In this document: positions 8,386-16,720 of the stretch, piece after piece
Numbering within the stretch: position 1 is the stretch's first letter
Layout: the number at the start of each line of letters is the position of its first letter
Source: Pontibacter actiniarum
GTDB lineage: Bacteria; Bacteroidota; Bacteroidia; Cytophagales; Hymenobacteraceae
Assembly (NCBI RefSeq): GCF_003585765.1
Contig: NZ_CP021235.1
Coordinates: 992,001-1,056,000, forward strand
DNA: 64,000 nucleotides
Direction of reading: 5' to 3'
Position numbers and translations under genes: made by a program
The notes under the pieces: generated by a model
Told to the model about the DNA's origin: nothing
Seen by the model: only the letters and a program-made list of their open reading frames with translations
The model's database searches: none

Positions 8386-10047
8386 TTACTTTTTGTACAC
8401 CTGTTTGCCGTTTAAGTAGGTGCTCAGCACCTGGGTGCCGCGCATTTCCTCCGGCTTTACGGTTAGCAGGTCACGGTCCACAAGTATAAAGTCCGCGAAC
8501 TTGCCCGGCTCTATACTTCCCTTTTCGCCCTCCTCAAAGTTAGACTTGGCTGCCCAAATGGTCATGCCGCGCAGCGCATCCTCACGACTCAGGGCGTTCT
8601 CCATCTGGAAGCCTTGCGCCGGCCAGTTCTTGGCATCCTGGCGGGCTACCGCAGCGTGAAACGTGTAAAAAGGATTGATGTCCTCTACCGGAAAGTCGGT
8701 GCCAAGCGGCAGGTAGCCATTCTGCTCCATCAGCTCTTTAAGCGGATAGGCGTGCTTCAGGCGCTCTTTACCCAGCCTGTCGCCCGCCCAGTACATATCG
8801 GAGGTGGCGTGCGTCGGCTGCACCGATGGCACAATGCTGTACTTGCCGAACTTGTCCATATCGGCCGGGTTGATGATCTGCGAGTGCTCAATGCGCCAGC
8901 GCTTGTCGTTCTTACCGCCAAGCACCTCTCCGTAGATATCCAGCAGCAGGCGGTTGGCAGAGTCACCAATGGCGTGCGTGTTCATCTGGAAGCCGTGCTC
9001 ATGCAGTTTTTTGGCTATGTCACGGAACTCCTGCTCCGAAGCCAGCAGAAAGCCGTAGTGCCCGTGCTTATCGGCGTACGGCTCAATCAGGTTAGCCCCT
9101 CTCGAACCCAGCGCACCGTCAGAGTAAATCTTAAACGAGCGTACGTTGAGCCTGTCGGTTTTGTAAGGACCGTTTTTGAAATAGTGGTCCTGGTTTTCCT
9201 GGGTAGGGTTCAGCATGGCATACACCCGGATCTGCAGGTCTCCGCTCTTGTGCATGTCGTCCATCAGCTCTACTGTAGATTTATCCAGCCCGGCATCATC
9301 CAGCGAGGTAAGTCCTACGGCAAAAACGTTGGCTTCGGCATTTTTCAGGGCCTGGCGCTTTTCCTCTTCCGAGGCATCCGGAATCTTGGAGGTTACCCGG
9401 TCCACGGCGTTGTCTACCAGAATGCCCGTCATCCTGCCGTTCTTAACCTCCACCAGGCCGCCCACCATCTTGGTTTCGGGGGTGACGCCTGCCAGGTCAA
9501 GTGCCTTCTGGTTTGCCAGGGCAGCGTGGCCATCGATGCGGGTAAGTATAACCGGTGTGTTCGGGAAGAGCTGGTCCAGCGTGTCCTTGCTCGGGAACTC
9601 CTTTACGGCCCAATCGTTCTGGTCCCAGCCGCGGCCGGTGATCCACTCCGTATTGGGGTACTTCTCACGCTGCTCCGTCACCAGCTGCACTACTTCTCTG
9701 AAAGACGCCGTACCTACGAGGTCAGCCGACTGCAGGGCCAGGCCGTAACGGTAAAAGTGCGCGTGCGCATCGATCAGGCCGGGGTAGATGGTTTTGCCTT
9801 CCGCATTCAGTTCTTCGGTAGCGCTATACTTGCCACGAATCTCCTCCGAAGTGCCTACGGCCAGTACCTTGCCGTCTTTCACGGCGAAAGCCTCGGCTTT
9901 GTCGAAGTTATCGTTCACCGTGTACACGTTGCCGTTGTACACGATCAGGTCGGCCGTTTCAGCTCCTGTTTGTGTGCTGGTACAGCCGCTAAGCAAAGCG
10001 CCGCCAAGTAGTATGGCGGCGGCAAATGTTTTAAGGGTGTTGATCAT
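8386..10047 (-). CDS. Amidohydrolase family 3 lipoprotein (YtcJ-like)
   Basis: A 553-residue metal-dependent hydrolase of the YtcJ/amidohydrolase_3 family, exported as a lipoprotein: the signal ends LLSGC at residue 22, followed by TSTQTGAE. After the N-terminal beta-sandwich (ADLIVYNGNVYTV) come the metal-binding HAHFYRYG near residue 92, FQMNTHAIGDSANR near 355, WRIEHSQ near 385 and LGTDFPVED near 455. A C-terminal PGKFADFILVD segment completes the composite domain. Relatives hydrolyse amide or related bonds of varied small molecules; the substrate cannot be predicted. The gene begins 12 bases after the AMP nucleosidase stop, suggesting an operon, though a functional link is not obvious. 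Confidence 0.88.
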   Translation of the reverse strand: MINTLKTFAAAILLGGALLSGCTSTQTGAETADLIVYNGNVYTVNDNFDKAEAFAVKDGKVLAVGTSEEIRGKYSATEELNAEGKTIYPGLIDAHAHFYRYGLALQSADLVGTASFREVVQLVTEQREKYPNTEWITGRGWDQNDWAVKEFPSKDTLDQLFPNTPVILTRIDGHAALANQKALDLAGVTPETKMVGGLVEVKNGRMTGILVDNAVDRVTSKIPDASEEEKRQALKNAEANVFAVGLTSLDDAGLDKSTVELMDDMHKSGDLQIRVYAMLNPTQENQDHYFKNGPYKTDRLNVRSFKIYSDGALGSRGANLIEPYADKHGHYGFLLASEQEFRDIAKKLHEHGFQMNTHAIGDSANRLLLDIYGEVLGGKNDKRWRIEHSQIINPADMDKFGKYSIVPSVQPTHATSDMYWAGDRLGKERLKHAYPLKELMEQNGYLPLGTDFPVEDINPFYTFHAAVARQDAKNWPAQGFQMENALSREDALRGMTIWAAKSNFEEGEKGSIEPGKFADFILVDRDLLTVKPEEMRGTQVLSTYLNGKQVYKK

Positions 10048-10059
10048 GGTTAGGGTAGC

Positions 10060-10833
10060 TTATTCAAAGCGCATGTGTTTCACAGACTCGCCTGAGTTGA
10101 TCAACTCCAGCAGGGAGTCGATGCCGATGCTCAGGTGCTTCTCCACATAGTTGGAGGTAACCAGTTTGTCACTTTCAGATGTCTTCACACCTTCCGGTAT
10201 CATCGGGTTGTCGGACACCAGCAGCAGTGCGCCGTGCGGGATCTCATTGATAAAGCCAACGGTGAAGATAGTGGCTGTCTCCATGTCCACACCCATCGCG
10301 CGAATCTGTCGCAGGTACTCCTTAAAGTCCTCATCGTGCTCCCATACGCGGCGGTTGGTTGTGTACACCGTTCCGGTCCAGTAGTCCATCTCATGCTTTT
10401 TGATCATGGATGACACGGCACGCTGCAGACGGAAAGACGGCAGGGCAGGGATTTCCGGTGGAAGGTAGTCATCAGAGGTACCTTCGCCCCGGATGGCCGC
10501 AATTGGCAGGATCAAGTCGCCGATCTGCGTTTTCTTCTTCAGGCCGCCGCACTTGCCCAGGAAAAGGGCTGCCTTTGGCTTGATGGCAGAAAGCAGGTCC
10601 ATCACAGTGGCTGCCATAGCGCTACCCATACCAAAGTTCACGATGGTGATGTTGTTGGCTGTGGCCGTCTGCATGGGCTTATCAAGGCCTTTGATCTCTA
10701 CGTCAAAACGGTCGGCGAACATTCTCACGTAGTTGATAAAGTTGGTAAGCAGGATATACTCTCCAAACTCTTCGAGTGGCACACCGGTGTAGCGGGGCAG
10801 CCAGTCGTTTACGATTTCTTCTTTAGTCTTCAT
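10060..10833 (-). CDS. amn: AMP nucleosidase
   Basis: A 257-residue nucleoside phosphorylase-fold enzyme of the short Bacteroidota AMP nucleosidase type, which splits AMP to adenine and ribose 5-phosphate. The start is the ATG at 10833 (MKTKEEIVNDWLPRYTG); an upstream TTG adds nine unlikely residues. Motifs: the phosphate-binding loop NFGMGSAMAA near residue 75, LFLGKCGGL near 100, DMETATIFTVGF near 190 and the catalytic-type LLVSDNPM near 215. It lacks the extra N-terminal AMP-binding domain of E. coli Amn, as is usual in this phylum. It appears to lead a two-gene operon with the amidohydrolase. Some relatives are annotated as other purine nucleosidases, so substrate preference is family-based. 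Confidence 0.85.
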   Translation of the reverse strand: MKTKEEIVNDWLPRYTGVPLEEFGEYILLTNFINYVRMFADRFDVEIKGLDKPMQTATANNITIVNFGMGSAMAATVMDLLSAIKPKAALFLGKCGGLKKKTQIGDLILPIAAIRGEGTSDDYLPPEIPALPSFRLQRAVSSMIKKHEMDYWTGTVYTTNRRVWEHDEDFKEYLRQIRAMGVDMETATIFTVGFINEIPHGALLLVSDNPMIPEGVKTSESDKLVTSNYVEKHLSIGIDSLLELINSGESVKHMRFE

Positions 10834-10924
10834 AAAGTTACTATTTTTGATTAGGTACAAAAAAAACCGCCTTGGCAGCAGGGGCTACTGGGGCGGGTGC
10901 GTCAGAAAATGGCTAAATTGCGGC

Positions 10925-11371
10925 ATGGATGCTCTCAATTTACCCCCATTTGACTACAAAGTTACGAAATCTGACGCTAATTATCTGATTTTCGATATAC
11001 TTCGGCGTAAAAACGTGGTTTTGACTCCGGAAGAGTGGGTACGGCAGCACATGGTACACTACCTGATCCAATCCCTGGGCTACCCCAAAAGCCTCATCAG
11101 CATTGAGCGCGGCATGAGCTACAATAAACTGCAGAAACGAACTGACCTGTGCGTGTACAGCAACCAGGGCCAGCCGCACCTGCTGGTGGAGTGCAAAGCG
11201 GCCCATGTACCTATTACGCAGGAGGTGGTAAAGCAGGTGTCGGTGTACAACCAAACGCTGCAGGCACCCTATGTGGTCATCACCAACGGGCTGCAGCATT
11301 TTTGCTGGCAGGTCGATTTTGAGACCCGAAAGTATGAGCCGCTGCAGGGGATACCTTCCTATGCGTTATGA
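10925..11371 (+). CDS. Standalone HsdR_N-type (PD-(D/E)XK-like) protein
   Basis: A 148-residue protein matching the N-terminal domain of type I restriction HsdR subunits (HSDR_N_2 type) without helicase or specificity parts. The ATG at 10925 was chosen because MDALNLPPFDYKV is the natural start and the upstream extension is low quality. The nuclease-like signature is present: KRTDLCVY near residue 85, where the Asp is the usual metal ligand, and LLVECKA near 102, giving the E-x-K pair. A Q-V-x-x-Y-N segment follows at QVSVYNQTL. No hsdM or hsdS is nearby, so this is not a restriction system. Its real function is unknown. It is divergent from amn, with a short shared promoter region. Confidence 0.82.
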   Translation: MDALNLPPFDYKVTKSDANYLIFDILRRKNVVLTPEEWVRQHMVHYLIQSLGYPKSLISIERGMSYNKLQKRTDLCVYSNQGQPHLLVECKAAHVPITQEVVKQVSVYNQTLQAPYVVITNGLQHFCWQVDFETRKYEPLQGIPSYAL

Positions 11372-11509
11372 GTTCATACGCTTGACCAGCCGAAACAGGG
11401 GCTTTGAAAGCTGCGGCCGCTGGAATGTCATGATTTACAGTTTCGTTGATTCATTCAGCCACTCTGTCACTTAGTCAAGAATTCTTTTGCTTAGCCACTC
11501 AAAGCACAC

Positions 11510-13384
11510 TTAGTCCTCCCAGAAATACAGCCTGTTGTTCACCATGCCGTTGCGGAAGTACTGTAGCTGGGCCTTCAGCTTTTGCGCAGCCGCAGGGGCT
11601 GGGGCGGGAGCAGGGGCAAGGTCACTGAAAGTATAAAAGCGGACCTCATCGTCTGCCTGCAGTTCCGTTACCACCTCGGGCTGCACCAGCAGGTAGGCGT
11701 TGCCGTTGAAGAAAATAGCCTGCCCCGTGCTTGCCGTGTCGAGCAGCGAGTGGCCGAACGGCAGCAGCTTGCTGGTCGGCAGGTTCAGGTAATCCACCAC
11801 CGTGGCCGGAATATCGGCGTGCTGGGCAATCTTTTCCTCGTTGATGTTGCCTAGGTCTTTGCCCGGGTGGAAGAGCAGGAGCGGCACGCGGTAGTGCCCC
11901 AGCTCATTCTGGTAAGCCGGGTTTATACTTTTCTGCGTGTGGTCGGCGGTGAGGATGAAGAGCGTGTTGCTGTACCACGGCTGTTTTGCCGCTGTCGCGA
12001 AGAACTCTCGTAGTGCCTGGTCTGCATAGCCGATAGATTCGTGTATCTCCAGTTCGCCTTTTGGAAAGCGGCCCTTATACTTGTCAGGAATGGTATAGGG
12101 CTGGTGGGAGCTGAGCGTGAAGAGCGTGGCCATAAAAGGCTGCTCAAACTCTGTGAGCTTGCGAGACACGTACTGGAGGTAAGGAGCGTCAAAAATGCCC
12201 CATTGCCCATCGAAATCGCGGCTGCGCAGCTCATCCGGGTACTCGTCCAGGCCATAGTACTCCTGCACACCGGCACGGCGCGAGAAATCGCTGAAGCCCA
12301 TCGAACCGTTGGCCGCCCCATGAAACATAGCCGTACGGTAGCCTGCCTGCTGCAGCAGCGTACCCAGCCCGTAGAGTTTGTTTGCCTGGTAAGGGGAGGT
12401 GATAAAGGGATCCTGCATGAGCGAAGGCACGCCGGCAAGTATGGATGGCAGCGACTCAATGGATTTGCGCCCGTTGGCAAAAGCGTTTTCGAAGAGAACG
12501 CCCTGTGCTGCAAGGGAGTCCAGGAACGGAGTGTAGCCCTGCCCCTGGTTGAGGGCGCCTACATACTCTGCGGCAAAGCTTTCAAGAATTATAATAACGA
12601 CGTTGTCTTTTTTAGGGGCACTTTTGGGGGCGGCATATTGCTGTGGGTTAAACTGCAGGGCCGCCAGCAGCTCCTCGTCTGTGCCAAAGTAGTGTTTCTC
12701 CTCCAGTTTGGTCTGGCCCACCCCTTTGATAAAGGTAAAAGGGCTGTTGAGGGATACATGGCCCAGTGCGGCAGAATCGAGTACGAAGGCATGGCTCGGG
12801 CGCAGCGGCTTCAGCTGCAGGCCTCCCCGGATGCCTAACACAACAAAGGCCGCTACCACCAGGAGGCGCAGACTGCGCACCCATACGTTGGGCTGCGGCT
12901 TTGGCTGGGCCGGTGCTTTTGGATATACCTTGGCTAGGCCGTACAGAAGGAGCGCAAAGCCCAGGGGCAGGTACCAATAGTAACTGATCAGCTGCCCCAG
13001 CTGCCCTGCAATATCTTCTGTAATGGCAACGATCTCGTTGCTGGAGCGCCGACCGATAAACTTAAAGAACTCCACATCCACCAGCGCCAGGGCAATAAAG
13101 GGGGCGTTGGAAAGCAGGAACACCCATTTGAGCATGCGCTGGTACCTGGGGTGCAGGGTATTGCCTGCCGGCAGCAGCGAGAGCAGGATAAAAACGCTGT
13201 TAACGGCAAAGATGGCGGCTACGTCAAAGCGCAGGCCGTGCAAAAAGGCCAGTATGGTTTCGCCTACGCCTGCCTCAGTAAAAGCGTGGTAGTTAAAGGC
13301 GTAGAAAACAATGCGCAGCAGCATGTACAGCGCCAGTAGCAAGCCCAGGCGGCGCAGTAGTAGTTTTAAAGAAGCGTCAAACAT
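11510..13384 (-). CDS. LTA synthase-family sulfatase-fold phosphoglycerol transferase
   Basis: A 624-residue membrane enzyme with about five N-terminal helices (residues ~10-190) followed by an extracytoplasmic alkaline phosphatase/sulfatase domain. Active-site features are VVIIILESFAAEY near residue 265 (metal-binding Glu), a Ser in NGRKSIESLPSI near 305 taking the place of the Thr nucleophile, MFHGAANGSMGFSDF near 355, and LTADHTQ near 485. The family moves phosphoglycerol or phosphoethanolamine groups onto envelope glycans or lipids (LtaS, MdoB and OpgB relatives). In a Gram-negative cell, true lipoteichoic acid synthesis is unlikely, so a MdoB-like or lipid-modifying role is inferred. Its ATG overlaps the stop codon of the upstream CPBP gene by one base, showing translational coupling. 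Confidence 0.85.
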   Translation of the reverse strand: MFDASLKLLLRRLGLLLALYMLLRIVFYAFNYHAFTEAGVGETILAFLHGLRFDVAAIFAVNSVFILLSLLPAGNTLHPRYQRMLKWVFLLSNAPFIALALVDVEFFKFIGRRSSNEIVAITEDIAGQLGQLISYYWYLPLGFALLLYGLAKVYPKAPAQPKPQPNVWVRSLRLLVVAAFVVLGIRGGLQLKPLRPSHAFVLDSAALGHVSLNSPFTFIKGVGQTKLEEKHYFGTDEELLAALQFNPQQYAAPKSAPKKDNVVIIILESFAAEYVGALNQGQGYTPFLDSLAAQGVLFENAFANGRKSIESLPSILAGVPSLMQDPFITSPYQANKLYGLGTLLQQAGYRTAMFHGAANGSMGFSDFSRRAGVQEYYGLDEYPDELRSRDFDGQWGIFDAPYLQYVSRKLTEFEQPFMATLFTLSSHQPYTIPDKYKGRFPKGELEIHESIGYADQALREFFATAAKQPWYSNTLFILTADHTQKSINPAYQNELGHYRVPLLLFHPGKDLGNINEEKIAQHADIPATVVDYLNLPTSKLLPFGHSLLDTASTGQAIFFNGNAYLLVQPEVVTELQADDEVRFYTFSDLAPAPAPAPAAAQKLKAQLQYFRNGMVNNRLYFWED

Positions 13385-14319
13385 TAAAGTCCTTTTCTAA
13401 AAAGATGTTGTAAAAAAGCCGTCAGCTCCATAAGGTAGGCAACTCCCAGGTGGACAATGATGCCTCCGTAGATGGAGCGGCTGTAATAAGCCAGTATGCC
13501 CAGTATGGCTCCTCCAAAAAACGAGCCGATTGCCTCGCCCATAGGCTTCCCGAAATGCATGAAGGTGTAAACGGCCACCATGGGCATGATAGCGCCCGCA
13601 CCCAGGTAGCGGGCCAGCACCATCACCATAAAGCCACGGTAAAAGAACTCCGTTCCGATAAAGTCCAGGCCATAGAATACCTCATAGGTCCAGAAGTGGC
13701 TCAGGAAGGCATCGGACGTGTCGCGGCGGGGATGGTAGCTGGGGTAGCTACGCAGAAAATCATCCTGAAACGAGGCCCACAGCAGAAGGGGCAGCATAAA
13801 GAGCAGCAGCGTAAAGTATGGCTTCAGGTCTAGTTTGCCTTTGCTAAAGCCGTAGAGCGGCTGCCGGTGCCGGTCATTCATAAACCAGAACACTACCAGC
13901 GGTAAAAAGTAGATCAACTCGCTGATGATGTTGTTGCTGCACTTGCGCACAAAATAATAGGTGTTGCTGTCGAAAAGCTGCTTGTAAACAGGGTTCAGGT
14001 AATAAAAGGAGCTGTTCACCCCCTGTATCACCAGCGCCAGTATGCTTACGCTCCAGAAAGCGGGGTTGCGCAGAAAGTCGGTGCGCCGGTAGAAAAAGGC
14101 GTACAGCAGGATAGCGCTGACATAGGCAAAGGCATAAAACCCGATCATCAGGGGGATGTGCTCGCTGGTGTACAGGAAGCTGTCGAGGTACCTGTTCTCG
14201 AAGTCGTACTTGTAGTTTAGGTACAGGCACAGCCCCAGGAACGCAACCAGCGCCAGAAAGAAGCTCCATTTGAACTCCTCCCGGTAGTAGGTTTTCAGGT
14301 AGTAGGCGATCTGCTTCAT
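13384..14319 (-). CDS. CPBP (Rce1/Abi-like) family membrane protein
   Basis: A 311-residue multi-pass membrane protein. The ATG at 14319 (MKQIAYYLKTYYREEF) is preferred over a TTG three codons upstream. About eight hydrophobic segments are visible, and the Abi/CPBP core occupies the last third: GTEFFYRGF near residue 215 (motif 1), YTFMHFGKP near 250 (motif 2) and GGIIVHLGVAYLMEL near 290. Motif 1 has Thr-Glu where Glu-Glu is usual in EExxxR proteases, so protease activity is less certain. Such proteins in bacteria act in self-immunity, membrane proteolysis or unknown roles. It is translationally coupled to the downstream phosphoglycerol transferase, hinting at a shared envelope function. Confidence 0.83.
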   Translation of the reverse strand: MKQIAYYLKTYYREEFKWSFFLALVAFLGLCLYLNYKYDFENRYLDSFLYTSEHIPLMIGFYAFAYVSAILLYAFFYRRTDFLRNPAFWSVSILALVIQGVNSSFYYLNPVYKQLFDSNTYYFVRKCSNNIISELIYFLPLVVFWFMNDRHRQPLYGFSKGKLDLKPYFTLLLFMLPLLLWASFQDDFLRSYPSYHPRRDTSDAFLSHFWTYEVFYGLDFIGTEFFYRGFMVMVLARYLGAGAIMPMVAVYTFMHFGKPMGEAIGSFFGGAILGILAYYSRSIYGGIIVHLGVAYLMELTAFLQHLFRKGL

Positions 14320-14325
14320 GTCGGG

Positions 14326-14333
14326 CAAAAATA
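14326..14333 (-). promoter_or_regulatory. TAnnTTTG -7 box six bases before the CPBP start
   Basis: TATTTTTG on the minus strand matches the Bacteroidota -7 consensus and is followed by only six bases before the ATG at 14319. Transcription would begin at or next to the start codon. Confidence 0.45.
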
Positions 14334-14335
14334 AG

Positions 14336-14366
14336 GGCGCCTTTCTGACATGGTCAAAAAGGCGCC
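14336..14366 (-). terminator. Hairpin downstream of ald
   Basis: Nine-base arms GGCGCCTTT / AAAGGCGCC enclose a 13-base loop. On the minus strand they are followed by CTTATTTTTG. This probably ends the ald transcript and directly abuts the promoter box of the next gene. Confidence 0.65.
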
Positions 14367-14389
14367 CCGGACAATACTATCTTCTGTGA

Positions 14390-15502
14390 TTAAAGGATGC
14401 TCTCTACAGGAGTGTACTCCAGACCGAACGCCTCAGCAACGCCAGGGTAAACCACCTTGCCGTGTACCACGTTCAGGCCTTTTCTCAGTTCCGCGTTATC
14501 TGCGCACGCCTTCTTCCAGCCTTTGTTAGCTATCATCAGTGCGTAAGGCAACGTTGCGTTGGTAAGCGCGAGGGTAGAAGTATAAGGCACGGCACCCGGC
14601 ATGTTCGCCACGCAGTAGTGCAGCACGTCGTCGATTACGTAAGTTGGGTCCTGGTGCGTGGTTGGCTTGCATGTTTCAATGCAGCCACCTTGGTCAACGG
14701 CTACGTCTACCACTACTGTGCCTGGGCGCATTTCCTTCAGCATGTCTCTGGTGATCAGGTGAGGAGCCTTGGCACCCGGGATCAGCACGGCACCGATGAT
14801 CAGGTCGTGCGTTGGAAGCAGCTCGCGGATGTTGTACTCATTCGACATGAAGGTGTTCACGTTGGCTGGCATGATGTCATCCAAGTAGCGCAGGCGCTGC
14901 AGGTTGTTGTCCAGGATAGTCACGTCGGCACCCATACCGGCAGCCATTTTAGCTGCGTTGGTACCTACCACACCGCCACCCAGGATCATCACCTTGGCAG
15001 GGCGCACCCCCGGTACGCCGCCCAGCAGAATGCCACGGCCTTTCAGCGGCTTCTCCAGGTACTTGGCACCTTCCTGAACCGACATACGGCCAGCCACCTC
15101 TGACATTGGCACCAGCAGTGGAAGGGTTCTGTCTGCTTTCTCTACTGTCTCATAGGCAAGGCAAACTGCTTTGCGCTCGATCATGGCGTTCGTCAGAGGC
15201 TCGTGAGAAGCAAAGTGGAAGTACGTGAACAGAAGCTGGTTCTCCTTAATCAGGTTATACTCAGACTCAATCGGCTCTTTCACTTTGATGATCATGTCAG
15301 CGATGCCATAAACCTCCTCAATGCTTGGCAGGATAGTAGCACCGGCAGCCGTGTAGTCATCGTCCATAAAGCCGCTGCCTTCACCGGCAGTAGACTGTAC
15401 GTAAACGGTGTGGCCATTGCGCACCAATTCAATCACACCGGCAGGAGTTGCCCCTACACGGTTTTCGTTATTCTTGATCTCCTTCGGAACACCAATTATC
15501 AT
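14390..15502 (-). CDS. ald: Alanine dehydrogenase
   Basis: A 370-residue NAD-dependent enzyme interconverting L-alanine with pyruvate and ammonia. The start [20 protein letters not shown] carries the family opening with the substrate-binding Arg. Further hallmarks are [10 protein letters not shown] near residue 74, [13 protein letters not shown] near 92 with the catalytic-region His, the Rossmann loop [16 protein letters not shown] near 171, and [12 protein letters not shown] near 238. The length matches typical Ald (about 370). A good TAnnTTTG promoter box lies 44 bases upstream. The gene is monocistronic between hairpins, consistent with a role in amino-acid carbon and nitrogen balance. Confidence 0.95.
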   Translation of the reverse strand: MIIGVPKEIKNNENRVGATPAGVIELVRNGHTVYVQSTAGEGSGFMDDDYTAAGATILPSIEEVYGIADMIIKVKEPIESEYNLIKENQLLFTYFHFASHEPLTNAMIERKAVCLAYETVEKADRTLPLLVPMSEVAGRMSVQEGAKYLEKPLKGRGILLGGVPGVRPAKVMILGGGVVGTNAAKMAAGMGADVTILDNNLQRLRYLDDIMPANVNTFMSNEYNIRELLPTHDLIIGAVLIPGAKAPHLITRDMLKEMRPGTVVVDVAVDQGGCIETCKPTTHQDPTYVIDDVLHYCVANMPGAVPYTSTLALTNATLPYALMIANKGWKKACADNAELRKGLNVVHGKVVYPGVAEAFGLEYTPVESIL

Positions 15503-15545
15503 GTTGCGATCAGTTTAAAAAGTAACAGGTTTTTGTTTAGCTGCG

Positions 15546-15553
15546 CAAAGATA
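15546..15553 (-). promoter_or_regulatory. TAnnTTTG -7 box for ald
   Basis: TATCTTTG on the minus strand, about 44 bases before the ald ATG, matches the Bacteroidota housekeeping -7 consensus and leaves a short 5' leader. Confidence 0.6.
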
Positions 15554-15683
15554 CCATTAGTTTACAGAAATAAAACGTTTCTGCCTCTGTGTGCTGTAAG
15601 TGTTTGATTTGGAGCGGGTAATTGTGCGGAAACAGTGCAACGGCATGGCGCGCCGGTTTCGCTGCGGGGGGAGGTATAAAATG

Positions 15684-15710
15684 AAAAAAGGCAGCGATAA
15701 AATCACTGCC
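15684..15710 (-). terminator. Terminator after the DUF1573 gene
   Basis: On the minus strand, arms GGCAGTGA and TCGCTGCC (with a G-T pair) close a five-base loop and are followed by six T residues. It lies 30 bases past the stop at 15740. Confidence 0.8.
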
Positions 15711-15739
15711 ATTAGTACAAAATAAAACTATGAAAAAAA

Positions 15740-16525
15740 CTATCTGAAAGGTGTCGGCTGTGCGCCTTCCCTTAACATATTTTTAGGTGCCTGGCCCTCT
15801 ACTACATCTGCCTTCAGCGTTAGCTTGAGGCTCGGCACGACAATATCATTCGAAAGAACGGTTACTATTTCTTTTTGCTCCTTTAACACCGCAGGAACAT
15901 ACGTTAGTTCCAGGGTGGCCACTTCGCCGGCTTTTAATTCTGACACGGAGGTGCGGTACGTAATGCAATTGCAAGCACTCTTCACGCCCTGGATGATCAG
16001 CGGCTGGCGGCCCGTATTCTTGATCTTGAACTTAGCCACTGCTTTTTGTCCTTTTTCAAGTTTTCCGAAGTTGTGGCTTGTACTTCCGACTGCCAAACGC
16101 GGAGACAGTGCCTTTTGTTCCGGAGTATAAGCCGTTTTTAAATCTTTCGGGCCAACCTCGCCTTTAATGTACAAAACATGCGTTGGTTCCTCAGAGTTAT
16201 TGGAGGAAACGGTGATGCTTTTGTGAAACGGACCCGGCCGGCCCGTTGTGTTATACACAGCTTTAATCATGCCAATTTTGCCGGGCAGGATCGGCTCTTT
16301 GGTCCAGGTGGGGGTAGTGCAGCCGCAGGAGGCCTGCACCGCCGGGATAACCACAGGGTCCTTGCCGACGTTTTTTACCCGGAATACGTAAGTAGCCTGA
16401 GTGCCCTCTGCTACCGTACCAAAGTCATGGGTTTCTTTTTCAAAAATAAGCTTTCCCTGTGCCTTTGTTGTGTAACTCACAAATATAAGACATAGTAAAG
16501 TTAATGCGTACAGCTTTCTTATCAT
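15740..16525 (-). CDS. Exported DUF1573 protein (two tandem domains)
   Basis: A 261-residue secreted or periplasmic protein with two DUF1573 domains, immunoglobulin-like folds common in Bacteroidota. The ATG at 16525 gives a clean signal peptide (MIRKLYALTLLCLIFVSYTT, cleavage near KAQ). The first domain has FEKETHDFGTVAEG near residue 30 and ASCGCTTP near 65. The second repeats the pattern with STSHNFGKLEKGQKA near 150 and SACNCITY near 185. The Cys-x-Cys pairs in equivalent places are typical of the family. Function is unknown; an envelope structural or chaperone-like role is a guess. It is transcribed alone, with a TATATTTG box about 55 bases upstream and a terminator downstream. Confidence 0.87.
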   Translation of the reverse strand: MIRKLYALTLLCLIFVSYTTKAQGKLIFEKETHDFGTVAEGTQATYVFRVKNVGKDPVVIPAVQASCGCTTPTWTKEPILPGKIGMIKAVYNTTGRPGPFHKSITVSSNNSEEPTHVLYIKGEVGPKDLKTAYTPEQKALSPRLAVGSTSHNFGKLEKGQKAVAKFKIKNTGRQPLIIQGVKSACNCITYRTSVSELKAGEVATLELTYVPAVLKEQKEIVTVLSNDIVVPSLKLTLKADVVEGQAPKNMLREGAQPTPFR

Positions 16526-16580
16526 AAACTGGTAAAAGCAAAATTTTCGCAAAGTATGCTTTGTTATATCCAGTGCAAAA

Positions 16581-16588
16581 CAAATATA
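16581..16588 (-). promoter_or_regulatory. TAnnTTTG -7 box for the DUF1573 gene
   Basis: TATATTTG on the minus strand, about 55 bases before the ATG at 16525, in an AT-rich context that suits a promoter. Confidence 0.5.
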
Positions 16589-16720
16589 CAAATTTCTTTT
16601 TTCAAACATACGTTACCCAATCCCGTGCCAGATGCTGCTGATATCCGCCCAAATTTGAAATCAGTGGAATCTTCAGTACTTTTGATGGGAAAAACACTTT
16701 TTTAGTTTAATCGAGACGAC

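Noticed and set aside
8614..10011. A 465-codon plus-strand frame opposite the amidohydrolase gene
   Set aside because: It has no family motif and the minus strand encodes a complete amidohydrolase with signal peptide and metal ligands. It is a composition-driven antisense shadow.
11510..13384. True lipoteichoic acid synthase
   Set aside because: The family match is good, but other genes point to a Gram-negative Bacteroidota cell without lipoteichoic acid. A MdoB-like role is more likely.
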